A stretch of 64,000 nt of DNA from Microbulbifer guangxiensis (GTDB taxonomy: Bacteria; Pseudomonadota; Gammaproteobacteria; Pseudomonadales; Cellvibrionaceae): contig NZ_JAJSAQ010000001.1 of the NCBI RefSeq assembly GCF_021729075.1, forward strand, positions 691,997-755,996. The letters are read 5' to 3'. Each line of letters opens with the position of its first letter. Position 1 is the first letter of the stretch. The translations under genes and the position numbers were made by a program. This document shows positions 42,243 to 51,703 of the stretch, piece by piece. A model generated the notes under the pieces. It was not told where the DNA came from and ran no database searches. It saw nothing but the letters and a program-made list of their open reading frames with translations.

Positions 42243-44486
42243 TCAGTGCAGCATGCGCCGCTTTGCTGAGGCCACGTTGGGCAACTGGTTGATGCGGTGG
42301 AGCACGCGGCTCAATTCCTCGAAATTGTGGATCTCTGCCGTCAGTACCATATCCACCGTGTGCTTGTGCTTGTTGGAGCGGGTCTGCATGGCGGTGATGT
42401 TGATACGCTGGCTGTCCAGCATCGCGGTGATATCGCGCAGCAGGCCGTGGCGGTCGTATGCCTCGATCATGATTTCCACCGCGTAGAGCTCCTTGGGCTT
42501 TTCCGCCCACTCCACCTGCAGGACCCGCTCGCGCTCGTCGGCATGCATACGCAACATATTGGGGCAGTCCTTGCGGTGAATCGAAACACCGCGACCGAGG
42601 GTGATGTAGCCCATGATGTCGTCACCGGGAACCGGGTTGCAGCAGCGGGCGATATGGGTCATCAGGTTGCCGACACCATCGATATACACATCCGCCATGC
42701 CCTCGCCGCGGGCCACGGAGGCAGTCAGCGATGGAGTCGGCTCCACCCGGTCCACCTTGACCATGCGCTGGGCGGCATTGAGCACCTGGCCAACACCGAT
42801 ATCCCCGGCACCAACGGCCGCGTAGAGGTCGTCGAGGGAATGCATGTTGAGCTTGGCCGCCAGCTTCTCGAAGTCGAAGTCGATCAACGCCAGCTGCTTG
42901 AACTCCCCGTCGAGGATGCTGCGGCCATCAGCGATATTCTGATCGCGGGCCTGCTGCTTGAACCAGTGAATGACCTTGGCGCGGGCCCGCGAGGTGGTGA
43001 TGTAACCCATCCCCGGAGAGAGCCAGTCGCGGCTTGGCGCCTCCCGCTTGCCGGTCAGGATTTCCACCTGGTTGGCGGTGAGCAGCTCGTGGTTGAGCGG
43101 CACGATACGACCGTCCACCTTGGCACCACGGCAGCGGTGGCCGATCTCGGTGTGAATCTTGTAGGCAAAGTCCAGCGGCGTCGCACCTCGGGGCAGGTCG
43201 ACGACATGGCCGTCCGGGGTAAACACATAAATGCGGGTATCGACATCGCTGGACTGCAGGTCGTCCTGCAGCGGGTTGCCCCCCACTTCCTCGTGCCAGT
43301 CCAGCACCTGGCGCAGCCAGGAGATCTTCTGCTCGTAGCCGTCCTGCCCCTCGGATTTCTGGTCGGTGCCCTTGTATCGCCAGTGAGCGCAAACGCCGTA
43401 CTCCGCCTCTTCGTGCATGGCGAAGGTGCGGATCTGTACCTCCAGCACCTTGCGCTCCGGACCGATCACTGCCGTATGCAGTGAGCGGTAGCCATTTTCC
43501 TTGGGTGAGGCGATGTAATCGTCGAATTCATTGGGAATGTTGCGCCACAGGTTGTGCACGATACCCAGCACTGCATAGCAGTCGCGCACGGTCGGCACCA
43601 GGATGCGCACAGCGCGGATATCGTAGACCTGTGAGAAGCCGATATTCTTGCGGCGCATTTTGCGCCAGATGCTGTAGATGTGCTTGGCTCGACCGTAGAC
43701 CTCGCCCTGAATATCCGCGCGTTCCAGTTCACCGCGCAGCAGCTCCAGGACTTCATCGATGTATTTCTGGCGAGCCAGCCGCTTTTCGTCCAGCAGCCTG
43801 GCAATCTGCTTGTAATCGTCAGGTTCCAGGTAGCGGAAGGAAAGGTCTTCCAGTTCCCACTTGATGTGGCCGATGCCGAGGCGGTGTGCCAGCGGCGCAT
43901 AGACATCGGCGACTTCCCGGGCGACCCGACGGCGTTTGGCCGGGTCGGCGTTCTTGGCCGCACGAATGGCACAGGTGCGCTCGGCCAGCTTGATCAGCGC
44001 AACGCGCACATCATCCACCAGCGCCACCAGCATGCGGCGGATATTCTCGGAGTGCTCCTCCACCGCGACGCTCTGATTCTTGCCGGTCTCGGCACTCTGG
44101 CTGCGGATTGCCGCCATACGCAGGACACCGCGAATCAGCTTGGCGACGGTCTTGCCGAACTCGTCCTCGACCCTCTTCAACGGCAGGCGTTTCTCCCGCA
44201 CTGCCCGGTACAGCACCGCCGCACAGAGTGCTTCACCGTCGATCTGCAGGTCGGCAAGGATCTCGGCCATCTCGAGGCCGGTGAGGAAACTGCTGGCTCC
44301 CTCGGCCCAGATATTCTCTGCGGCGATCGCCTGCTTTTCCGCTTCGGCACTCACCTCCGCCGCCCGGCGCAGGGTGACCAGCGCACCGCCGTCGAGGCTC
44401 GCCAGGGTCTGCACATGGCGCAGCCAGGACTCGATATCCAGCTCGCCGTCTGTGCCGATGGAGTGATGCTTACGGACTTGGACCAT
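42243..44486 (-). CDS. relA: GTP pyrophosphokinase RelA (ppGpp synthetase I)
   Basis: Makes (p)ppGpp on stalled ribosomes (stringent response). 747 residues, same as E. coli (744). N-terminal pseudo-hydrolase domain: the HD site is replaced (GEALCAAVLYRAVREKR), as in monofunctional RelA and unlike SpoT. Synthetase domain RAKHIYSIWRKMRRKNIGFSQVYDIRAVRILVPTVRDCYAVLGIVHNLWRNIPNEFDDYIASPKENGYRSLHTAVIG (with RxKxxxSIxxKM and EYIxxPKxNGYxSLHT). TGS domain IYVFTPDGHVVDLPRGATPLDFAYKIHTEIGHRCRGAKVDGRIVPLNHEL and a C-terminal ACT/RRM (EIMIEAYDRHGLLRDITAMLDSQRINITAM). It sits between cysM and mazG. Confidence 0.97.
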   Translation of the reverse strand: MVQVRKHHSIGTDGELDIESWLRHVQTLASLDGGALVTLRRAAEVSAEAEKQAIAAENIWAEGASSFLTGLEMAEILADLQIDGEALCAAVLYRAVREKRLPLKRVEDEFGKTVAKLIRGVLRMAAIRSQSAETGKNQSVAVEEHSENIRRMLVALVDDVRVALIKLAERTCAIRAAKNADPAKRRRVAREVADVYAPLAHRLGIGHIKWELEDLSFRYLEPDDYKQIARLLDEKRLARQKYIDEVLELLRGELERADIQGEVYGRAKHIYSIWRKMRRKNIGFSQVYDIRAVRILVPTVRDCYAVLGIVHNLWRNIPNEFDDYIASPKENGYRSLHTAVIGPERKVLEVQIRTFAMHEEAEYGVCAHWRYKGTDQKSEGQDGYEQKISWLRQVLDWHEEVGGNPLQDDLQSSDVDTRIYVFTPDGHVVDLPRGATPLDFAYKIHTEIGHRCRGAKVDGRIVPLNHELLTANQVEILTGKREAPSRDWLSPGMGYITTSRARAKVIHWFKQQARDQNIADGRSILDGEFKQLALIDFDFEKLAAKLNMHSLDDLYAAVGAGDIGVGQVLNAAQRMVKVDRVEPTPSLTASVARGEGMADVYIDGVGNLMTHIARCCNPVPGDDIMGYITLGRGVSIHRKDCPNMLRMHADERERVLQVEWAEKPKELYAVEIMIEAYDRHGLLRDITAMLDSQRINITAMQTRSNKHKHTVDMVLTAEIHNFEELSRVLHRINQLPNVASAKRRMLH

Positions 44487-44504
44487 GGATAAATCGCGAC
44501 CGGT

Positions 44505-45395
44505 TTACTGGCTGAACAATCCCGAGGAGAGGTAGCGGTCCCCCCGATCACAGACGATGGCGACGATGGTCGCATTCTCCACTTCGGCGGATAACCGCAG
44601 CGCCGCCGCAACCGCCCCGCCCGAGGAGACGCCGGCAAATATGCCTTCTTCCCGCGCCAGGCGCCGTGCCATTTCCTCTGCTTCCCCCTGATCCATGTCG
44701 ATGACCCGATCCACTTCCTCGGGCACGAAGATCTGCGGCAGGTAGGCCTGAGGCCAGCGGCGGATACCCGGGATGCTCGATCCCTCGGTAGGCTGCAGGC
44801 CGATAATCTGGATCTCCGGGTTCTGCTGTTTGAGAAAACGGCCGCAGCCCATGATGGTGCCGGTGGTGCCCATGGAGGAAATGAAGTGGGTCACCTCACC
44901 CCCGGTCTGGCGCCAGATCTCCGGGCCGGTACCCTCCATATGCGCCAGCGGGTTGTCGGCATTGGCAAACTGGTTCAATACCAGCCCCCTGTCCTCGGAC
45001 TGCATCTCCAGGGCCAGGTCGCGGGCACCCTCCATACCGGCTTCACCGGAGACCAGGATCAGCTCGGCACCGTAAGCCGTCATGGCTGCCTTGCGCTCGT
45101 CGGTGGCGGTCTCCGGCATAATCAGGATCATGCGGTAGCCCTTGATGGCAGCTGCCATTGCCAGTGCGATACCGGTGTTACCGCTGGTCGCCTCGATAAG
45201 CGTGTCCCCGGGTTTGATCTGGCCGCGGGCCTCGGCGTGGCTGATCATGGACAGGGCCGGCCGGTCCTTGACCGAGCCCGCGGGATTGTTGCCCTCGAGC
45301 TTCAGCAGGATGGTGTTGCTGGTCTGCCCCGGCAGGCGCTGCAGTCTGACCAGTGGCGTATTGCCGACGCAGTCGGCAATCGTCGGGTATTCCAT
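44505..45395 (-). CDS. cysM: Cysteine synthase B
   Basis: PLP enzyme that makes cysteine from O-acetylserine and sulfide or thiosulfate. 296 residues (E. coli CysM 303). ADCVGNTPLVRLQRL, then LKLEGNNPAGSVKDRPALSMI with the PLP Lys in SVKDR, the substrate loop ATSGNTGIALAMAAAIKGYRMILIMPE, SSMGTTGTIMGCGRFLKQQNPEIQIIGLQPTEGSSIPGIRRWPQ, and GVSSGGAVAAAL. The IPGIRRWP motif and the ATATDERKAAMTAYGAEL segment support CysM over CysK. rlmD, which lies between cysM and relA in Pseudomonas, is absent here; cysM and relA are only 18 bases apart. Confidence 0.95.
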   Translation of the reverse strand: MEYPTIADCVGNTPLVRLQRLPGQTSNTILLKLEGNNPAGSVKDRPALSMISHAEARGQIKPGDTLIEATSGNTGIALAMAAAIKGYRMILIMPETATDERKAAMTAYGAELILVSGEAGMEGARDLALEMQSEDRGLVLNQFANADNPLAHMEGTGPEIWRQTGGEVTHFISSMGTTGTIMGCGRFLKQQNPEIQIIGLQPTEGSSIPGIRRWPQAYLPQIFVPEEVDRVIDMDQGEAEEMARRLAREEGIFAGVSSGGAVAAALRLSAEVENATIVAIVCDRGDRYLSSGLFSQ

Positions 45396-45542
45396 ATGCG
45401 AGCTTGATCCAACGAAAAGCGGAGCGCCATTCTACCTGCCCTTGGGGCCCCTCGCGACCTCAACTCCCGGCGCCTACCAGTATCGGGCCCAAGGGGGTAG
45501 AATCGAACAAAAATAACACGACCACCAATCGGGGGTTCCCCC

Positions 45543-48383
45543 ATGGCAGCAACCCAGTCTCCGGGACAGGCCCACCAGCCCCCGGCCCACCTCCGCTCCC
45601 TGCGGGCCCTGGTATTCCGCTTCACCCTGGCGCCTGCACTGGCACTGGCTGTGGTGCTGGGCGTGCTGTTCACGCTGCAGCAGATGCATGAGCGCCGCCA
45701 GCTGCTGCTGGCACACGGCAGCGCCAGTGCCGAGCAACTGGCCGAACTGATCGAGTTGAGCGGTGACCACCCGACCCACCTGCGTCGCGAATGGCTCGAG
45801 AAAAGCCTGCTGGCTCTGATGCTCGAGAAGGACATGGTACGCTCGGTCCGCGTCTACTCCGTCAAGAGCGCCGGGGCCTCCGGCGAAGCCGAATTGAAGG
45901 TGCTTTCCAAGCAGGGGCCCCGGCCAAGGGTCGAGATCACGGCCAGGGATGTGGCGCGCAATGGCCCGTTCATTTTCGAGAAGGGCGACAGCCTGCAGGT
46001 CCTGCACCCGCTCAAGGGACCAGAGATCACCTGCTGGATCAGCATCGAGCTGCATCGTCCCTACTTCGCCGTTGGAACTTACCAGGTGCTGCTGGTCACA
46101 CTGCTGGGTCTGATTCTCTGCACCCTCGGTGCACTCATCTGGTCCACCTTTATTTCTGAAAAGTTCAGCCGCACGCTGGAGCGGCTGGGCGACCGCCTGG
46201 AATCGATCGGTCGCGGCCACTTTGAAACCCGCGATGAGGAGGTGGACAACCGCGAGCTGCACCGCCTGGCCAGCAGGATCAACACCATGGCCGAAAACCT
46301 GCGGAGCTACCAGGAGGAGTACAAGTCGAATGTCCTCCAGTCCATGGAGGACCTGCGCCAGTCCCTGGATGCCATGGAAGAGCAGAATATCGAGCTGGAC
46401 CTGGCACGGAAAAAAGCCGTGGAGGCCAGCCGGGTGAAATCCACCTTCCTCGCCAATACCAGCCACGAAATCCGCACGCCACTGAACGGCATTATTGGCT
46501 TCACCAACCTGCTGCTGAAAACGGAGCTGGACGAACTGCAGCAGGATTACCTGCAGACAATTCTGCGCTCGTCAGAGAACCTGCTGACGACCATCAACGA
46601 CATCATGGATTTCTCCCGCATCGAGTCCGGCAACCTGGTGCTGGACCACACCCCCATGGATCTTGGACTGGTGCTGGAGGAAACCCTGCAGATCCTCGCC
46701 CCCTTCGCCTACGATCATCGCCTGGAGCTGGTGCCCCTGATCGACAGCAAGCTCCCGAGCACGCTGATTGGCGATCCCCTGCGCATCAAGCAGATCTTCA
46801 CCAGCCTGGTCGGGAACGCCGTGCGCCAGTCCGCCGAGGGCAATATCCCCATCCGTATCAGCGTGCAGAGCAGCAAGGACTCCGAGCTGCTGGTGCGCGT
46901 CAGCGTCACCGATCTCGGCAACCGGGCCGTAGGGCACGACCGGGTCGAACTGCACAAGCTGCTGGAAACTTCGCCCCACGAGCAGGACCAGCAGCTCAGT
47001 AGTACCGGGCTAGGACTTGCCATCGCGCGCAGCCTGATCGTACAGATGGGTGGAAGTATCGGTGTGGACGAGGCCGCGGGCGGCGGCGCGACCTACTGGA
47101 TACACCTGCCATTGAGGCTGGAGCGCAACCGCACCGCCCCCATCCGCGAGCGCTTCCCGGGAGCCCGGGTTCTTCTGGCAGATCCCAACCGCATGACGCG
47201 CATGCAAGTGGCCCAGCTGCTTCAGCACTGGCAGGTGGAACCCGTCGAACTCTCCGAGCCTGACACCCTTGAGCCCGCCATCGAGCAGATGTGGCGTCAC
47301 GACGCCCTGCCCGACGCAGTGATCATTGACACCGCCATGGCTGAGGGTGATTTCGAGCCGTTTATCCGCTGCGTTCAATGCCTCGCAGATACCTACCAGT
47401 GCCGAATCATCGTGCAGGGCTCGCCGGTGGAGCTGCGCCGCTGCTATGAACCGCTGCGCACCCGCGCGCTGGCATTCCTGGCCAAGCCGGTGACCCGGGA
47501 CAACCTGTTGCGCGCACTGCGCCGTGCCGCCCCCCACCAGAGCTCCGTGAAGCAGACAGGCCTCCAGCAGGCACTGCCCGGGCCGACAACGACCCGGGTC
47601 CTTGCCGTGGACGACCACGAGGCCAATCGGCTGCTGATCAGCGAACTGCTGCGGGGCCTCGGCGTGGAAACGGTGCTCGCCGCCAGCGGCGAGGAAGCGC
47701 TGGCGCAGTTCCGGCAGGGGTCTTTCGACCTGGTATTGATGGATATTCAGATGCCGGGCATGGACGGCATCGAAACGACGCGCCAGATCCGCGCCGAGGA
47801 GGGAGACCAACGCACCCCCATCATCGCTCTTACCGCCCATGTAGGCAGCGAAGAGAAAGCGCGACTGCTGGCCGCCGGGCTCGACGACTACCTCAGCAAG
47901 CCAGTCAGCGAGGCTCAGCTCACTCATACGATCCAGCGATGGATGAAGATACTGGCCCCGGAGCGCACTGAGCGAATCGCGCTCGATCTTCCGCGGCTGG
48001 TGGATATCACTGAGAGCCTGGAACTGAGTAACAACGACGCAACGCTTGCACGGGACATGCTGCAGATGCTGATCCGCGGGCTGTTGGCCGACGAGCAGGA
48101 GATACACCGCCTGTTCGCCGCCGGTGATCACCGCGGCCTCTATGAACTGGTACACCGGGTACACGGCGGCTGTTGTTACTGCGGTGTTCCGCGCCTGCGG
48201 GAAGCCACCGGTCACCTGCAGGAACTGCTGCGTCCCCTGCAGGGACAGGACGAGGCGACGATCGATGAAGTCGCAGTGGACGCGGTGATCCGACAGATCC
48301 GGGCATTGCGGGAGTGGGCTTCAGAGCAGGACCTGGATGTGCTGTTCGGCCTCGCTGAATTGCAGGAAGCCAACGAGCACTGA
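45543..48383 (+). CDS. barA: Hybrid sensor histidine kinase BarA/GacS-type
   Basis: Sensor of the BarA/UvrY (GacS/GacA) system that controls Csr/Rsm sRNAs. 946 residues. N-terminal membrane helix (about 24-44), periplasmic sensor, second helix (about 178-200), HAMP (about 200-255), HisKA with ANTSHEIRTPLNGIIGFTNLLLKT (His308), HATPase, a degenerate receiver-like domain (about 540-660), a true receiver (LLISELLRGLG...VLMDIQMPGMDG, Asp734, with TAHV and SKPV), and an Hpt domain (ELVHRVHGGCCYCGVPRLREATGHLQELL, His871). Hpt matches BarA (HKLHGSCSYSGVPRL). Odd: the ATPase G1 box, usually DTGIGI, reads DLGNRA, while the G2 region GLGLAIARSLIVQMGG is intact. Divergent from cysM. Confidence 0.93.
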   Translation: MAATQSPGQAHQPPAHLRSLRALVFRFTLAPALALAVVLGVLFTLQQMHERRQLLLAHGSASAEQLAELIELSGDHPTHLRREWLEKSLLALMLEKDMVRSVRVYSVKSAGASGEAELKVLSKQGPRPRVEITARDVARNGPFIFEKGDSLQVLHPLKGPEITCWISIELHRPYFAVGTYQVLLVTLLGLILCTLGALIWSTFISEKFSRTLERLGDRLESIGRGHFETRDEEVDNRELHRLASRINTMAENLRSYQEEYKSNVLQSMEDLRQSLDAMEEQNIELDLARKKAVEASRVKSTFLANTSHEIRTPLNGIIGFTNLLLKTELDELQQDYLQTILRSSENLLTTINDIMDFSRIESGNLVLDHTPMDLGLVLEETLQILAPFAYDHRLELVPLIDSKLPSTLIGDPLRIKQIFTSLVGNAVRQSAEGNIPIRISVQSSKDSELLVRVSVTDLGNRAVGHDRVELHKLLETSPHEQDQQLSSTGLGLAIARSLIVQMGGSIGVDEAAGGGATYWIHLPLRLERNRTAPIRERFPGARVLLADPNRMTRMQVAQLLQHWQVEPVELSEPDTLEPAIEQMWRHDALPDAVIIDTAMAEGDFEPFIRCVQCLADTYQCRIIVQGSPVELRRCYEPLRTRALAFLAKPVTRDNLLRALRRAAPHQSSVKQTGLQQALPGPTTTRVLAVDDHEANRLLISELLRGLGVETVLAASGEEALAQFRQGSFDLVLMDIQMPGMDGIETTRQIRAEEGDQRTPIIALTAHVGSEEKARLLAAGLDDYLSKPVSEAQLTHTIQRWMKILAPERTERIALDLPRLVDITESLELSNNDATLARDMLQMLIRGLLADEQEIHRLFAAGDHRGLYELVHRVHGGCCYCGVPRLREATGHLQELLRPLQGQDEATIDEVAVDAVIRQIRALREWASEQDLDVLFGLAELQEANEH

Positions 48384-48399
48384 GGGTTCGCCCTTCGGG

Positions 48400-48795
48400 C
48401 TAAAGGACCGAAACCCCCTCGAAGATCACGAACGCGAGGGCAAAATCCTTCTCGTCGGAGAGCGTCAGGTGAATATTCCCGACACCGAGGGTATCTGCCC
48501 GCCGACGGGCCTCCCCGCTGAGCAATACTTGCGGGCCGAGGCCCCGCCGGCGGCGCACTTCAATATCCTGCCAGGAAATTCCCGCACCGATGCCGGTGCC
48601 CAGCGCCTTACCCAGGGCCTCCTTGGCGGCAAAGCGCTTGCACAGGTAGGCAGCCCGGTTGGGCACCGCCAGTTGATAGAAGGCCTCGCGCTCCGGGGCA
48701 CAGAGCACCCGTTCGACAAAGCGATCCCCGAAGCGGCGCCAGGCCGCCTCGATACGGGTATAGCTGCAGATATCCGTGCCGATACTAACGATCAC
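48400..48795 (-). CDS. acpS: Holo-[acyl-carrier-protein] synthase
   Basis: Transfers 4'-phosphopantetheine from CoA to acyl carrier protein. 131 residues. Signatures: IVSIGTDICSYTRIEAAWRRFGDRFVERVLCAPE (metal Asp in GTDI) and AYLCKRFAAKEALGKALGTGIGAGISWQDIEVRRRRGLGPQVLLSGEA (FAAKEA catalytic Glu/Lys). The start overlaps the recO stop by 4 bases (ATGA). In most gammaproteobacteria pdxJ lies between recO and acpS; here it is missing. The gene is convergent with barA, 17 bases from its stop. Confidence 0.95.
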   Translation of the reverse strand: MIVSIGTDICSYTRIEAAWRRFGDRFVERVLCAPEREAFYQLAVPNRAAYLCKRFAAKEALGKALGTGIGAGISWQDIEVRRRRGLGPQVLLSGEARRRADTLGVGNIHLTLSDEKDFALAFVIFEGVSVL

Positions 48796-49547
48796 TGTTT
48801 TCCGTAAACCTGTCTGAACAATTCCCGGCTCCGGAGCGGCTTTTCGCCGAGGAGCGGCCCCAGCAACAAACCGGTCAGGCGTTTGGCGGCCCCCAGAAAT
48901 TCAGGTGAAAAATGTTCCCCCTGTAAAACACTGTGGAGCCCCAGGAGTTCCGCACCGGTAAACTCGTCGACGCGGGCAGCGGCACCTTCGCCGCGGTGTA
49001 CGGGAATAAAACCGGTTTCCCGCACCAGTCGATAACGCCCGCTCTTGTCCAGCGGCCCCCGGGTGCCCGCACAGTAGTCCAGCGAGGGGCAATTGCCCAG
49101 CTCGCCGAGGAGCCTCAATTCAAAACGCCGCAGGGGAGCCAGCAATTCGTTTGAGTCTTCGCCACCCAGGGCGTTGAGGTCGCCCAGCAAGTCCTGGTAG
49201 GCCGCAAAAACCTGATACTGGGCTTCCGCGACCGGCAGCATGCGCACCAGCAATTCGTTCACATAGAGGCCACCGTAGACCGCACGACCACGCAACCAGT
49301 GCGAACTGCCGGCACTCTCCACCGGCCCCAGGGTCTTGAGTTCACCCCGCCCCATGAGTGTCACCAACAACGGGCTGAAAGGCTGCAGGGCCTGCTGGCG
49401 GCGCTGTTTGTCGCGGCGCGCCCCCCGGGCCACACAGCCGATCCGCCCGTGCTCCGGTGTGAGCAATTCGAGAATCAGACTCGAATCGCTGTAGGGGCGC
49501 GAGTGGAGGATATACGCCGGCAGCAGTGGTGATTGCGGTTGCGCCAT
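48792..49547 (-). CDS. recO: DNA repair protein RecO
   Basis: RecFOR pathway protein; binds SSB and ssDNA and loads RecA. 251 residues. N-terminal OB fold: AYILHSRPYSDSSLILELLTPEHGRIGCVARGARRDKQRRQQALQPFSPLLVTLMGRGELKTLGPVE, the family block. The helical C-terminal part includes LRGRAVYGGLYVNELLVRMLPVAEAQYQVFAAYQDLL and FELRLLGELGNCPSLDYCAGTRGPLD, with a degenerate zinc site (CPSLDYC). It overlaps acpS by 4 bases. Upstream is an inserted GFA-domain gene before era. Confidence 0.94.
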   Translation of the reverse strand: MAQPQSPLLPAYILHSRPYSDSSLILELLTPEHGRIGCVARGARRDKQRRQQALQPFSPLLVTLMGRGELKTLGPVESAGSSHWLRGRAVYGGLYVNELLVRMLPVAEAQYQVFAAYQDLLGDLNALGGEDSNELLAPLRRFELRLLGELGNCPSLDYCAGTRGPLDKSGRYRLVRETGFIPVHRGEGAAARVDEFTGAELLGLHSVLQGEHFSPEFLGAAKRLTGLLLGPLLGEKPLRSRELFRQVYGKQ

Positions 49548-49592
49548 GAATATCGTGCGGTCAAAGTCGCTGTCGAGCGGCCATTCTACCCG

Positions 49593-50012
49593 TCAGCGCC
49601 AGTGTTCGATATCTTCCGGCAAACCGACCCAGGGATGACGATGCTGCTCGTAGATCGATGCCGGTGGTGGCGGGAAACACGGATCGGCGAAAGCCCCCAC
49701 AGGCACACCCACCAGATCCGGCTCGATATCCAGTGTCAGGTAAACGGTGGCGCCGCATTCCGGGCAGAAGTGACCAGTAAGCTGGTTACCACTGTCGGCA
49801 ATCCGCAGATAGGCCTTGCTGTACCCGTGCACGGAGACCCTGTCCAACGGAAAGCGCGCCTGAACCCCGAAGACACTGCCGGTGCGGCGCTGGCAGGCGA
49901 GGCAGTGACACACGGAAATGCGCACCGGCTCCCCGCTGGCCCGCAGCTGCAGTTGACCGCAGCTACAGGTGGCGAGCCTCTCGACAGCGGAACCGCTGTC
50001 GGTGACGGGCAT
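49593..50012 (-). CDS. GFA/CENP-V domain zinc protein
   Basis: 139 residues of the glutathione-dependent formaldehyde-activating (GFA) fold. Zinc Cys clusters: ATCSCGQLQLRASGEPVRISVCHCLACQRRTGSVFGVQARFPLDRV and FCPECGATVYLTLDIEPDLVGVPVGAFADP. The family is annotated as S-hydroxymethylglutathione synthase or related, but few members are proven, so the function is open. It is inserted between era and recO: the ATG at 50012 lies 2 bases after the era stop, and recO follows after 46 bases. This is not the standard order (era-recO). Confidence 0.88.
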   Translation of the reverse strand: MPVTDSGSAVERLATCSCGQLQLRASGEPVRISVCHCLACQRRTGSVFGVQARFPLDRVSVHGYSKAYLRIADSGNQLTGHFCPECGATVYLTLDIEPDLVGVPVGAFADPCFPPPPASIYEQHRHPWVGLPEDIEHWR

Positions 50013-50014
50013 AC

Positions 50015-50914
50015 TCAGTCGTCCCGGTAGCCGAGGCTGCGCAGGGCGCGCTCGTCGTCGGACCAGCCGGATTTGACCTTGACCCAGAGGTTCAGCATCA
50101 CCTTGCTGTCAAAGAGGCGCTCCATATCCACGCGCGCCTGACTGCCGATCTGCTTGATGCGCTCGCCCTTGTTGCCAATGATGATGCGCTTCTGACCAGA
50201 ACGCTCGACGAGAATCGCCGCGCTGATATGCAGGATGGGACCATCCTGGCTGAATTCCTCCACTTCCACCGTGACCTGGTAGGGCACTTCAGCGCCAAGC
50301 TGACGCATGACCTTCTCCCGCACGATCTCCGCCGCCAGGAAGCGGGAGCTGCGATCGGTGATCTGGTCCTCGGGGAAAAAGTGCACGCCCTCGGGCAGCC
50401 GTTCGACGATCACCTCTTCCAGGGTATCCAGGTTGACGTTGCGCAGGGCAGAAATGGGCACGATCTCGGCATTGGGATGCTGTTCAGCGAGGGCCTGCAA
50501 CTGCGGCAGCAGGTTGTTTTTGTCTTCCAGCTGGTCCACCTTGTTGACGGCAATGATCAGCGGGCACTTCAGCCCGCGCAGCTTGTCCGCTACCAACTGG
50601 TCACCCTCGGTCCAGCGGGTTCTCTCCACCACGAATACCACCACGTCCACGTCCCGGGCCGCACTGCTGGCGGCACGGTTCATGTAGCGGTTGATCGCCT
50701 TGTCGGCATCCGCGTGCAAGCCCGGGGTATCGACAAAAATGATCTGGTTACTGCCGACGGTCTTGATGCCGAGCATGTTGTGGCGGGTCGTCTGCGGCTT
50801 CCGTGAGGTAATGGCCAGTTTCTGCCCCAGCAGGTGGTTCAGCAGGGTGGACTTGCCCACGTTCGGGCGGCCGACAATGGCCACATAACCGCAACGGGAG
50901 GATGATTCAGTCAA
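50015..50914 (-). CDS. era: GTPase Era
   Basis: Ribosome-assembly GTPase that binds 16S rRNA 3' end. 299 residues. G1 [33 protein letters not shown]3 DTPGLH, G4 NKVDQL, then a C-terminal KH domain ([89 protein letters not shown]). Start TTG 50914 with GGAG about 7 bases upstream. Follows rnc by about 110 bases in the conserved lepA-lepB-rnc-era order. Confidence 0.97.
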   Translation of the reverse strand: MTESSSRCGYVAIVGRPNVGKSTLLNHLLGQKLAITSRKPQTTRHNMLGIKTVGSNQIIFVDTPGLHADADKAINRYMNRAASSAARDVDVVVFVVERTRWTEGDQLVADKLRGLKCPLIIAVNKVDQLEDKNNLLPQLQALAEQHPNAEIVPISALRNVNLDTLEEVIVERLPEGVHFFPEDQITDRSSRFLAAEIVREKVMRQLGAEVPYQVTVEVEEFSQDGPILHISAAILVERSGQKRIIIGNKGERIKQIGSQARVDMERLFDSKVMLNLWVKVKSGWSDDERALRSLGYRDD

Positions 50915-51022
50915 GGTGTTCTCCAGGGGTTTGCGCCGTCATCATTTGACTGCGATTTACCCGCCGGGCGGTGACCGAAACCAGTGGGTCAGGCCGGGCG
51001 GGAATCCGATCAAAGTGTAAGG

Positions 51023-51703
51023 TCAATCTTCGCCGGTCAGGCGGTTGTAAGCCTCGGTGGCGGCGAGCTTCTCGGCACTGCGGCGGCTGCTCGCCTCCCC
51101 GCGGACCGGGGCATTGAGGCCCTTTACCCGGCATTCCACCACAAAGCGCTGGGCGTGCTCGGCACCGGAGACATCCACCACAGTATATTCGGGCAGCGGT
51201 CGCTGACGCGCCTGCAACCATTCCTGCAAGCGGGTCTTGGGGTCTTTGGCGGTCTCCAGTGAGAGGTTCTCCAGCCGGCTGGCAAACCAGGCCAGCACCC
51301 GCTCCCGCGCGGCCTCGAGGCCCGCGTCGAGGTAGATCGCCCCGATCAGCGCTTCAACTGCATCGGCAAGGATGGAGGCACGGCGGAAGCCACCGCTCTT
51401 CATTTCCCCCTCACCCAGACGCAGGCAATCGCCGAGGTCCATCTCCCGCGCCAGCTTGGCAAGGGTCTCGCCGCTGACCAGTTGCGCACGCAGGCGGCTC
51501 AACTGCCCCTCCCTGCCCTGGGGGAATTTATCGAACAGGGCCGCACCAATGGTGAAGCCGAGGATGGAGTCGCCGAGGAATTCGAGCCGTTCGTTGTTAC
51601 GGCTTCCGGCAGAGCGGTGGGTCAGCGCCAGTTCCAGCAGGTCAGGCCGGGAAAATTGATGGCCGAGCCGCAGGCACAGGCGCTCGAGAAGGATATCAGT
51701 CAC
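51023..51703 (-). CDS. rnc: Ribonuclease III
   Basis: Cleaves double-stranded RNA, including rRNA precursors. 226 residues. Signature [15 protein letters not shown] with the metal Glu/Asp set at about 38-50, [16 protein letters not shown] and [27 protein letters not shown] with the second Glu/Asp pair; a C-terminal dsRBD starts at [41 protein letters not shown]. Start GTG 51703, overlapping the DUF4845 gene by 8 bases, so translation is coupled. Confidence 0.97.
   Translation of the reverse strand: MTDILLERLCLRLGHQFSRPDLLELALTHRSAGSRNNERLEFLGDSILGFTIGAALFDKFPQGREGQLSRLRAQLVSGETLAKLAREMDLGDCLRLGEGEMKSGGFRRASILADAVEALIGAIYLDAGLEAARERVLAWFASRLENLSLETAKDPKTRLQEWLQARQRPLPEYTVVDVSGAEHAQRFVVECRVKGLNAPVRGEASSRRSAEKLAATEAYNRLTGED

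Noticed and set aside
42297-43484. Long open frame on the plus strand opposite relA (395 residues)
   Set aside because: Antisense to highly conserved RelA domains; a high-GC shadow frame with no family features.
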